From Cerioporus squamosus (lineage: Eukaryota > Basidiomycota > Agaricomycetes > Polyporales > Polyporaceae), in contig JABYQS010000008.1 of the NCBI GenBank assembly GCA_022592435.1, positions 456,900-520,899 of the forward strand: a stretch of 64,000 bases of DNA, given 5' to 3'. This document shows positions 46,227 to 54,453 of the stretch, piece after piece. Both the position numbers and the translations under genes were made by a program. Positions within the stretch are counted from its first letter, which is position 1. Each line of letters starts with the position of its first letter. A model generated the notes under the pieces. The model did no database searches. It saw only the letters and a list, made by a program, of their open reading frames with translations, and was not told the DNA's origin.

Positions 46227-47740
46227 CTCAACCCTGCTGCCATCTCATCCACCCATGTAGTTGGCCTCCTGGCCATTGGGCTCATCTCTGAGACCCACAC
46301 CAGCAACACCAGCAACCCTCCAAAGGTGCTCCTTTGCAACTTTGCTTGACCGTCACTGTCACTCACATCCACTTCTTTCGGTCTAAGTTAACTGTGACAA
46401 TCATGTTCGATGATGTCATCCACTGGATCAAGTTCGACAAGGAGGCTGCCTTCTGGGCCTTCACCACTGCCATTGCCAGAGCCAAGACTGCCATTGCCAC
46501 ATGGTCATGAACACCATCCCCATGGTCGAGAACAACATTCCCCCTCAGTATGCTCAGTGAGATGTACATGTTCTATCTCCCTCGTCCCTGTCTATCTCTC
46601 TACTCAATAGATGTTGTTGTTCTCAATCTGTCCCAAAGAGTCTTGTCTCGTATGTCTGTCTCTATCTCTGTTATAGTATCGTAGCCACGCACAATGCCAT
46701 AATTGTTGTCCTCTATCTCTGTGGAACCTATTATTGGTAGGACGCACCAGCGAGGCTGTGAGAGCTGCTTGACGACAAGAGTTGAGTCGATCTGTCCGCG
46801 ACCTTTGCAGCAAACTCACATCTGCCAAACACAATGTTGCTACCCTGAAAGCGAGGGCGTCAAGGGATCAGAGACGCATTGCAAAGTTGGAACAAGATCT
46901 CACCAGTCCCTTGTCAACCCCACGAGTGTCGCCATCCAGCATGAACGCTTCACCTACTTCTACCTGTGTCTCAGTATCGCAGGTGGGACAGTCGCACTTA
47001 TGCTTCCAATATGGGCAGTCTCCTTGCCGCATTGTCAAAGAGCCACCCTTCTTTGGTCCCTGCTAGCTCACTGTTGGTACACCGGACACCACATCATAAC
47101 TTCGCCGTGCAAGCTGACATGTTCCAGAACCAGCAGCGCATTCTGCTTGCACTACACAAGTTGCGGGTCACCCTCGTTGTCGCCTTGTTGTTACTTTTTC
47201 TCGTCGTCTTCTATATATGGCCCCATCCTCCCATTGATCATGGTGCTTATACCCCGCCCCATACCATTCATCCTATCTGGGAAAGGGCAAGGTCTCGGTG
47301 TCTAGTTCATCAGTCCCACAACCCCCTCTACTTCTAGCTAGTCATGTGCTTTGTAATGTAATTGTTTTTGCAGTAATGACATGTTATCGTCCATTTAATG
47401 CAGAAGTCACTTCTGTCGTGACTATGGCCCAACATGTACATCTGATGTCTTCCGTCCCTTATCAACCAGCATTCTGATCACTCTCCTCCTCAATGTCACC
47501 CCCTTGTCACCCCCTTCCCGCTGCTCATGCCCATCTGCAGGTGCAGTGTATGCTGCAGCCCGGGCAAATTAAAGCGTCAAGGGAGTACAAGGAGCATGTC
47601 GCCCGAGACAAGCTTTGCCAAATGGCCGCCCGAGATGCTCAAAGCAAGGCTGAGAATGCGATACTGCTGGAGATGCTCCAGGCAGATGCGGTATGCCTCC
47701 AACTCAACTGCACGCATCCCTGTTTGCCACAGTGATGAAT
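46227..47740 (+). pseudogene. Spliced gene-like fragments inside the inverted-repeat arm
   Basis: On the plus strand, exon-like stretches alternate with GT-AG intervals. FGLLAIGLISETHTSNTS follows an intron ending CATGTAG at 46260. A later stretch reads TVTIMFDDVIHWIKFDKEAA. Further on are a helical RSVRDLCSKLTSAKHNVATL with KARASRDQRRIAKLEQDL, a transmembrane-like VTLVVALLLLFLVVFYIW, and HVARDKLCQMAARDAQSKAE. The mirrored set occurs on the minus strand of 52.1-53.8 kb. I recognise no family; these may be pieces of one or more repeat-associated genes. Confidence 0.35.
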
Positions 47741-47894
47741 CCAGTTGTCCTGAGCGCCACGGCCCCCCTGCAGTCCAGCCTGTAAGTGTTGATGTCACTA
47801 CCTTCGTTGTAATTGCACTGAGGCAGATACGTCTCGCAGGATCAGCATGCTATTCATCAATGGTTGGACCTCGTATCAAGACTGAACTCCGCAC

Positions 47895-48258
47895 GGATAC
47901 ATTGACAAAAGCATATCTACACACCTATGTCGAGCTCTGTGAAGTCTGGGGACTCTAGAGCTCGACAAGCGCGCTGTCTACGGTGCGGGTTACATAAGCT
48001 ATACAGTACCAGCAGCCACAGCGCCCAGGAAATCAACAAAAGCGAAAAGTAAAAAAGCAGTGAAGACCAAGAGGTCGAGGGTTCAATCCCGGGAGTGTGC
48101 AAAGAATAAAATATGAAGAAGCACCAATATCTTGAAGAGGAATGAAGGCGTCAAGTAGTCGTGTGGAGCGCCAATAGAGCGCACTGCAATAGTGCCCTGG
48201 TGCAAGTATGGACTTGACACGGGCACAGGAACCGGAGTTAGAGCTCCGAGTTCAACAC
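47895..48258 (-). repeat. Copia LTR copy A, reverse orientation
   Basis: Begins TGTTGAAC on the minus strand at 48258 and runs to GTCAATGTAT near 47899. Related to the LTRs at 51773, 53808 and 59089. No PPT precedes it and no copia internal region follows. It abuts a truncated Ty3 LTR at 48259 with no intervening base. The plus strand carries a T-arm-like GGGTTCAATCCC at 48079-48090. Confidence 0.85.
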
Positions 48259-48352
48259 TCAGGGTGTTGGTCAATAACTTCGCCGAAGTCTTCACTTCCG
48301 CGCTGCCTTCGGACTTCCTTCCGGAGTTGACTTGGCACGCACAGTCTTAACA
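48259..48352 (+). repeat. 5' LTR remnant of the Ty3-type element
   Basis: Last 94 bp of the LTR, ending TTAACA at 48352. It begins CTCAGGGTGTTGG, exactly at the end of copia LTR copy A. It has one TTCGGAC unit where the isolated LTR at 44650 has several. At sites where the two full LTRs differ (GCCGAAGTC, TTCACTTCCGCGCTGCC) it agrees with the isolated LTR rather than with the 3' LTR of its own element. Confidence 0.85.
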
Positions 48353-48381
48353 GTATATCAGAACTACACTGAGGATTTGCT

Positions 48382-49872
48382 ATGCACGACGAGGATTCCT
48401 CCTTCCTAGGATTCACCGCTCGTTGTGGAGGCGCGCTTTCGGCCCCTCCGGAGACTCCAACTCGCCGCGGACTAGCTTCTTTCCAGCTTGGAGACATTGC
48501 ATCTTCGACTGAGTCTACCCGCGCCGCATCTCCGGAACAGCCTCTGGCCTCCATGGTATCTCCGTCCAACCCTTTCGCTTCCTCCTCACACCTCTACCGG
48601 ACTCCGTCCCAAGGGTTGTCGGCCTCGACCTCTGGGCCTGCTCTAGCTCGGTCGCAGTCGACCTCGGTTACCGGACCTCCCCAACCCGCCGTCCGGACCA
48701 CCACTCAGTCAACTCAGACTGCAGCTCAGCCGCCTCAAGGTCCGTCTCAGGCCGCTACCCAGCACGGAACCTCCGGAACCACCCAGGCAAACTCCGGATC
48801 CACAGCTCAGGCTCAGGCTCCGACTACCCAGTCAGCCAGCCAAAGCCAAACAAGCCCGGACTTAGCTGCCGCTCTAGTTATGCTCGCTCAAACCCTCCAG
48901 AACCCGGCTCCGGCTAGCTCCTCCGCCAAGTCGGCCTCCTATGAGCGTAACAACGTTCGGGATCCGGATCCGTTCGATGGAACGGACACCACCAAACTCC
49001 GTTCCTTCTTCGCCCAGTTAGAGCTCGTCTTCAAGGCTCGACCTCGGACATTCGACACGGACGAGAAGAAGGTTACCTACGCGATATCACACCTTAAAGG
49101 CATCGCTCTCGCATGGTTCGAACCCTTCCTTCTAGAATCTCCGACTGGCAACCCACCGGTGTTCATGTCGGACTACGAGGTCTTCCAAGATGAACTCCGG
49201 GCGAACTTCGGACCTTATGATGTTGTCGGCACCGCCGAACACGAGCTCGAGAACCTCTCTATGTCCGATAACCAACGCGTAGCTCGATACATCACCCAGT
49301 TCAACCGGCTCGCCACTCAAGTCGAGTGGGGCCCCGGAGCTCTTCGTTACCAGTTCTACAAGGGACTTCCGGCTCGTCTCAAGGACCGCATCTCCGAGAT
49401 CGGCAAGCCGAAGGACCTGAACAAACTCCGAGAGCTCGCTCAGTCCATCGACGCTCGCTACTGGGAATGCAAGACCGAGCAGAACCGCGAGACTCGGACT
49501 TCGTCCTCGAGCAACAAGATCTCCGGGTCGTCTAAGTCTCCGACATCATCATCTTCCTTTCCGACGTCTGGGCACTCCTCCTTGTCTTCGAAACCCTCCA
49601 CTCCGAAGAACCCTCCGAAGCCCGGAACTCCGAAGACTCCGCCAAAGACTCTGAAGCCCTACGCCAATAAGCTGGGCAAGGATGGCAAGTTAACTCAGGA
49701 AGAACGTCAGCGTCGCTTCACCAACAATCTGTGCCTTTTCTGTGGTGGCGCCGGACATACCGCGGACGCCTGTCCCAAGAAGTCCATCGCTGCTAAAGGC
49801 CGCGCTGCTCAGGTCGCGGAGGCTCCCATTGCTCCGGAAAATCCTCCGGTTCCCGCGGAGCCAAAAAACTAG
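48382..49872 (+). CDS. Ty3-type Gag with CCHC zinc knuckle
   Basis: Capsid-nucleocapsid protein of the retroelement, 496 residues. A long Ser/Thr/Gln-rich N-terminus precedes the retrotransposon Gag core (DPFDGTDTTKLRSFFAQLEL, AISHLKGIALAWFEPFL, ELRANFGPYDVVGTAEHELE, QFNRLATQVEWGPGALRYQF, YKGLPARLKDRISEIGKP). A Ser/Pro/Lys-rich linker follows. The nucleocapsid knuckle CLFCGGAGHTADAC starts at residue 451 with the C-x2-C-x4-H-x4-C spacing intact. The frame is uninterrupted and ends in a TAG directly after the slippery heptamer. It could therefore supply or borrow particles. The ATG at 48382 lies 30 bp after the LTR remnant. Confidence 0.93.
   Translation: MHDEDSSFLGFTARCGGALSAPPETPTRRGLASFQLGDIASSTESTRAASPEQPLASMVSPSNPFASSSHLYRTPSQGLSASTSGPALARSQSTSVTGPPQPAVRTTTQSTQTAAQPPQGPSQAATQHGTSGTTQANSGSTAQAQAPTTQSASQSQTSPDLAAALVMLAQTLQNPAPASSSAKSASYERNNVRDPDPFDGTDTTKLRSFFAQLELVFKARPRTFDTDEKKVTYAISHLKGIALAWFEPFLLESPTGNPPVFMSDYEVFQDELRANFGPYDVVGTAEHELENLSMSDNQRVARYITQFNRLATQVEWGPGALRYQFYKGLPARLKDRISEIGKPKDLNKLRELAQSIDARYWECKTEQNRETRTSSSSNKISGSSKSPTSSSSFPTSGHSSLSSKPSTPKNPPKPGTPKTPPKTLKPYANKLGKDGKLTQEERQRRFTNNLCLFCGGAGHTADACPKKSIAAKGRAAQVAEAPIAPENPPVPAEPKN
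49863..49869 (+). promoter_or_regulatory. -1 ribosomal frameshift heptamer A AAA AAC
   Basis: In the gag frame the last codons read CCA AAA AAC TAG, a textbook X-XXY-YYZ slippery site immediately before the stop. Slipping back one base opens the frame CTA GGC TGC GAT, which continues into the pol remnant. I did not establish a downstream stem or pseudoknot. Confidence 0.75.
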
Positions 49873-50025
49873 GCTGCGATCCTCCGCAATCCGCGTGCGG
49901 TGTAGATCGCGTTGACTTGACCCACGCGGAACCGCAACTCCATCTCAACACTTCCGCTCTTTCCGATCCGTCCTCTCTGCTTCTCCAACTCTACTCCGAA
50001 AATCTACAAACTCCGTTCATTGCCC
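49870..50025 (+). pseudogene. Pol remnant, broken just before the protease active site
   Basis: The -1 frame after gag encodes GCDPPQSACGVDRVDLTHAE followed by LLLQLYSENLQTPFIALV. In Ty3-type elements this region leads directly into the retropepsin D-S/T-G triad. Here the expected continuation is absent after FIALV, and the sequence instead enters the antisense gene. All later pol domains are missing. This marks one deletion breakpoint at about 50023-50028. Confidence 0.72.
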
Positions 50026-50525
50026 TTGTCCTTGGAGGGCCCGGCCACCGGCTGCTCCTGCGTCTTCTTCGGCTTCTTCGGAGGTGGAGCTACCTCCTCG
50101 ACCTCGCTGTCCGCCGTCCCCTTCGATGGCCGCTTCCACTTCTTGACCATCTCCGGCGGCGTACCCCCGACGCACTTCCCCTTCCGCTGTACACATGCCG
50201 CACAGCTCGCCACTCGCGAGCTGTCCGTGTACCACTTGCAGGGCGCGGACTTCTTCCGGCAGGTGTCACAAGGGACCCTGCAAACGGTTAGCCAGACCTC
50301 GGACTCCGGAACCCAAACTACTCACTTGGCGTTGGCCTTGGGCCACTTGTCGTCCGCTCGCTGCTTCCGCTCCTCCTCCGCCTTCTCCGCCGCGGCCAAC
50401 TCCGCCTTCTCCGCCGCGGCCAGCTCCGCCAACTCCTCGTCCGCCTTCCTCTTCCGTTCCTCCGCCTCCTTGCGTCTCCGCGCAAGGTCCGTCGATGCGG
50501 GCTGGGGGTTCGTTTGCTTTGCCAT
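50004..50525 (-). CDS. Antisense accessory protein: coiled coil plus Zn2Cys6-spaced cysteine cluster
   Basis: Two exons (50525-50326 and 50277-50004) flank a 48-nt intron with GTGAGT donor, CTAAC branch-like site and TTTGCAG acceptor; the spliced product is 157 residues. Residues 14-61 are Lys/Glu/Ala-rich and helical (RRRKEAEERKRKADEELAEL), with the octad AELAAAEK repeated twice. Cysteines fall at 70, 73, 80, 92, 95 and 102, that is C-x2-C-x6-C-x11-C-x2-C-x6-C, the spacing of fungal binuclear zinc clusters, with basic residues after the second (CDTCRKKSAPC). Two NLS-like patches follow (KKWKRPSK, PPPKKPKK). The gene overlaps the pol remnant antisense at its 3' end and has its own TATA box. 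A role as DNA-binding regulator or integration or silencing factor is inference only. Confidence 0.78.
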
Positions 50526-50583
50526 GGTGGTGGTGGTGGTATGAAGAAGAAAAGTTTGAAGTCCCCAACACCGACGACCAGTC

Positions 50584-50590
50584 TTATATA
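50584..50590 (-). promoter_or_regulatory. TATA box of the antisense gene
   Basis: Minus strand reads CCTATATAAGAC, with TATATAA at 50590-50584, about 60 bp upstream of the antisense ATG at 50525. This leaves room for a transcription start and a short leader. The leader ends in a (CCA)n run just before the start. Confidence 0.65.
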
Positions 50591-50706
50591 GGCTGGACTC
50601 CGACCCCTGATCTCCGATCACCGATTCCGTGAAGAACTCCTTCTCCGATCACTCAGTCCACGTCATCCTGAAACACTTCCAATTTGGTCCTCGAGGGCTC
50701 GGACCC

Positions 50707-50716
50707 AGTGGGGGGG
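50707..50716 (+). other. Polypurine tract of the Ty3-type element
   Basis: AGTGGGGGGG sits three bases before the 3' LTR, the expected place for the plus-strand primer. It confirms that 50720-51444 is a 3' LTR on the plus strand. Confidence 0.75.
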
Positions 50717-50719
50717 CAC

Positions 50720-51444
50720 TGTTACGTCCCGTGCTCCAAGTCACCCAACTCCGGTCTCAACTCCGACCAGACTCCGGTTCGTCCGTTGACTCATACTTAC
50801 TTCCTCATCATTCCTTTGTTATGACTCATCCTTACTACGATACTTACCCCTCACTATCCGCTCCCCTCGGACTCCGATCACCTCCGCAGTCCCGATAGTA
50901 TTACCCGTTTGTATCCGCACTTGTATCCACTTGTATCCGCACTTACCTCCATTTCCTATTGGCTACTTACTTGCTTCCGCCTTGGCACCGGACTCCGACT
51001 CCTGTCTCTACTTTTAGCTTACCCCTTTCGGACCTCCGGACTTTAGTATTTAAGCCTGCTTGTATTCTCCCTTAGACCTCAGTTCTGATATCTCGTTTAC
51101 TTCCCTCTTATCCTTCTCGGTATCAACAACTCAATCTATTGCCTTCTCTTCTGAAACCCGTCCGCACCTCCGTCCGGACTTCCGACCTCCGTCCTCCGAC
51201 CTCCGTCTTCCGACTCTGGTCACTCGGCTTCTGACTCTCTGGTTCCCTCTCTGCTTGACTTCCTCCTTCGTTGCTTACTCCGGTATAAACTCCGGAGTTC
51301 TGTTCCTTTGCAAATAGAAGACACCTTGCGTCTCCTCAGGGCGTTGGTCAATAACTTCGCCAAAGTCTTCACCCCCGCGCTTACTTCGGACTTCGGACTC
51401 CAGACTTCCTTCCGGAGTTTGACTTGGCACGCACAGTCTTAACA
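50720..51444 (+). repeat. 3' LTR of the Ty3-type element
   Basis: 725 bp, TGTTAC to TTAACA, with TATTTAAG at 51047-51054. It differs from the LTR at 44650 by scattered substitutions and by the TTCGGAC repeat region near its end. Right flank is TGAAC. Confidence 0.92.
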
Positions 51445-51772
51445 TGAACTCTCTGATGAGGAAGATGCCGGCGGTGCAGCTGGCGGGAATGGTAGTAACC
51501 GTATCCAGTGTGAGCATCTGCATAGGTCACGATGCACATATCATTTGCTAACTGACATCATTTGCTGACCTGGACTCAGATAGCTGGGGCCGACCCTGAA
51601 TTAACTTAGACCATGAGAAGTACGGTGTGGCATTTGCGCCTGCACTGACGGACCCCAAGGTTCTTGCACAGTGGGGTATGAAGATAAAGAATTGTCTGAA
51701 AGGGTGAGTGTTCCTATCTCAACATTCCCATTGTATTCCTGATTGCTCATCAACGGCATATAGGCTCGAGAA
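51445..51772 (+). pseudogene. Exon fragments of an unknown gene between two LTRs
   Basis: The plus strand encodes LSDEEDAGGAAGGNGSNRIQ right at the LTR border and, after an intron-like interval, HEKYGVAFAPALTDPKVLAQ and WGMKIKNCLKG before a GTGAGT donor. The frame is then cut by copia LTR copy B. Not recognised. Confidence 0.4.
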
Positions 51773-52139
51773 TGTTGAACTCAGAGCTCTATCTTCAGTT
51801 CCTGTGCCCACGTCAAGTCCATACTTGCACCAAGGGACTATTGCAGTGCACTCTATTAGCGCTCCACACAATTACTTGACTGACACCTTCATTCCTCTTC
51901 AAGATATTGGCGCTTCTTCATATTTTATTCTTTGCACACTCCCGGGATTGAACACTCGACCTCTTGGTCTTCACTGCTTTTTTACTTTTCGCTTTTGTTG
52001 ATTTCCTGGGCGCTGTGGCTGCTGGTACTGTATAGCTTATGTAACCCGCACCGTAGACAGCGCGCTCGTCGAGCTCTAGAGTCCCCAGACTTCACAGAGC
52101 TCGACATAGGTGTGTAGATATGCTTTTGTCAATGTATCC
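51773..52139 (+). repeat. Copia LTR copy B
   Basis: Starts TGTTGAAC and ends GTCAATGTATCC. Its first 155 bp or so carry many differences from copies A, C and D, while the rest is nearly identical to A. It is not preceded by a polypurine tract (left flank CTCGAGAA), so it is a 5' or solo copy. Confidence 0.85.
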
Positions 52140-53807
52140 GTGCGGAGTTCAGTCTTGATACGAGGTCCAACCATTGATGAATAGCATGCTGATCCTGCGA
52201 GACGTATCTGCCTCAGTGCAATTACAACGAAGGTAGTGACATCAACACTTACAGGCTGGACTGCAGGGGGGCCGTGGCGCTCAGGACAACTGGATTCATC
52301 ACTGTGGCAAACAGGGATGCGTGCAGTTGAGTTGGAGGCATACCGCATCTGCCTGGAGCATCTCCAGCAGTATCGCATTCTCAGCCTTGCTTTGAGCATC
52401 TCGGGCGGCCATTTGGCAAAGCTTGTCTCGGGCGACATGCTCCTTGTACTCCCTTGACGCTTTAATTTGCCCGGGCTGCAGCATACACTGCACCTGCAGA
52501 TGGGCATGAGCAGCGGGAAGGGGGTGACAAGGGGGTGACATTGAGGAGGAGAGTGATCAGAATGCTGGTTGATAAGGGACGGAAGACATCAGATGTACAT
52601 GTTGGGCCATAGTCACGACAGAAGTGACTTCTGCATTAAATGGACGATAACATGTCATTACTGCAAAAACAATTACATTACAAAGCACATGACTAGCTAG
52701 AAGTAGAGGGGGTTGTGGGACTGATGAACTAGACACCGAGACCTTGCCCTTTCCCAGATAGGATGAATGGTATGGGGCGGGGTATAAGCACCATGATCAA
52801 TGGGAGGATGGGGCCATATATAGAAGACGACGAGAAAAAGTAACAACAAGGCGACAACGAGGGTGACCCGCAACTTGTGTAGTGCAAGCAGAATGCGCTG
52901 CTGGTTCTGGAACATGTCAGCTTGCACGGCGAAGTTATGATGTGGTGTCCGGTGTACCAACAGTGAGCTAGCAGGGACCAAAGAAGGGTGGCTCTTTGAC
53001 AATGTGGCAAGGAGACTGCCCATATTGGAAGCATAAGTGCGACTGTCCCACCTGCGATACTGAGACACAGGTAGAAGTAGGTGAAGCGTTCATGCTGGAT
53101 GGCGACACTCGTGGGGTTGACAAGGGACTGGTGAGATCTTGTTCCAACTTTGCAATGCGTCTCTGATCCCTTGACGCCCTCGCTTTCAGGGTAGCAACAT
53201 TGTGTTTGGCAGATGTGAGTTTGCTGCAAAGGTCGCGGACAGATCGACTCAACTCTTGTCGTCAAGCAGCTCTCACAGCCTCGCTGGTGCGTCCTACCAA
53301 TAATAGGTTCCACAGAGATAGAGGACAACAATTATGGCATTGTGCGTGGCTACGATACTATAACAGAGATAGAGACAGACATACGAGACAAGACTCTTTG
53401 GGACAGATTGAGAACAACAACATCTATTGAGTAGAGAGATAGACAGGGACGAGGGAGATAGAACATGTACATCTCACTGAGCATACTGAGGGGGAATGTT
53501 GTTCTCGACCATGGGGATGGTGTTCATGACCATGTGGCAATGGCAGTCTTGGCTCTGGCAATGGCAGTGGTGAAGGCCCAGAAGGCAGCCTCCTTGTCGA
53601 ACTTGATCCAGTGGATGACATCATCGAACATGATTGTCACAGTTAACTTAGACCGAAAGAAGTGGATGTGAGTGACAGTGACGGTCAAGCAAAGTTGCAA
53701 AGGAGCACCTTTGGAGGGTTGCTGGTGTTGCTGGTGTGGGTCTCAGAGATGAGCCCAATGGCCAGGAGGCCAACTACATGGGTGGATGAGATGGCAGCAG
53801 GGTTGAG
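51773..53807 (-). repeat. Right arm of the inverted repeat
   Basis: Reverse complement of 46227-48258. It carries copia LTR copy B at its inner end (51773-52139) and the mirrored gene-like fragments on the minus strand. It ends at 53807, where copia LTR copy C was inserted after GGGTTGAG. Confidence 0.92.
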
Positions 53808-54170
53808 TGTTGAACTCGGAGCTCTATCTCCGGTTCCTGTGCCCGCGTCAAGTCCATACTTGCACCAGGGGACTATTGCAGTGCGCTCTATTGGCGCTCC
53901 ACACGACTACTTGACGCCTTCATTCCTCTTCGAGATATTGGCGCTTCTTCATATTTTATTCTTTGCACACTCCCGGGATTGAACACTCGACCTCTTGGTC
54001 TTCACTGCTTTTTTACTTTTCGCTTTTGTTGATTTCCTGGGCGCTGTGGCTGCTGGTACTGTATAGCTTATGTAACCCGCACCGTAGACAGCGCGCTCGT
54101 CGAGCTCTGGAGTCCCCAGACTTCACAGAGCTCGACATAGGTGTGTAGATATGCTTTTGTCAATGTATTA
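53808..54170 (+). repeat. Copia LTR copy C (5' LTR)
   Basis: 363 bp starting TGTTGAAC. A 24-bp segment (AGACTTCACAGAGCTCGACA plus TAGG) occurs at 54118-54141 inside the LTR and again at 54170-54193 at the start of the internal region. The terminal dinucleotide here reads TA where copy D has CA. Confidence 0.88.
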
Positions 54171-54453
54171 GACTTCACAGAGCTCGACATAGGCCATTGT
54201 GATCGCTCTGAGGCGCACTGCAGCTAACAGGTTATGAGCCCTGCGCTCTGACTGCCTCAAGACGTCCATACCCGCCACAGTCCATCGCTCTACAGTCGCC
54301 CACTCGTGCCCCCTCCCTGCCTCTGTGCTCTGCTTGTCGCATTTTCGCTCTGGGACCCCCTGCTCCATCTTTCGTCGATTTCTCGCCCATCCCTGCTCCA
54401 AATCGCCCCATCTTTTCGCCGTCGCCCCCTTGCCACGTCACACCCCTACCCTC

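Larger units (their letters stand above)
46227..48258 (+). repeat. Left arm of a 2.03-kb inverted repeat
   Basis: Matches the reverse complement of 51773-53807. Over the 1.67 kb outside the LTR part, positions pair as x + y = 100034 with almost no mismatch: encoded frames are identical over 200 codons, and I noted one base difference near 47034. The inner end is a reverse-oriented copia LTR (47895-48258). The outer end of the match coincides with the point where a copia element entered the right arm. Confidence 0.92.
48259..51444 (+). mobile_element. Ty3-type LTR element: gag only, pol deleted, antisense accessory gene
   Basis: Layout: a 94-bp remnant of the 5' LTR (48259-48352); a candidate primer site TATATCAGAAC directly after it; gag (48382-49872); a -1 slippery site; about 50 codons of pol; a minus-strand two-exon gene (50004-50525) with TATA box; a polypurine tract (50707-50716); and a full 3' LTR (50720-51444). 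No reverse transcriptase, RNase H or integrase is present. It is therefore a non-autonomous element of the gag-retaining class and would need enzymes from a relative. Truncation of the 5' LTR means this copy cannot transcribe normally. Confidence 0.9.

Noticed and set aside
54170..54193. 24-bp repeat considered as a self-priming site
   Set aside because: Self-priming needs complementarity to the transcript 5' end; this is a direct repeat, not an inverted one.
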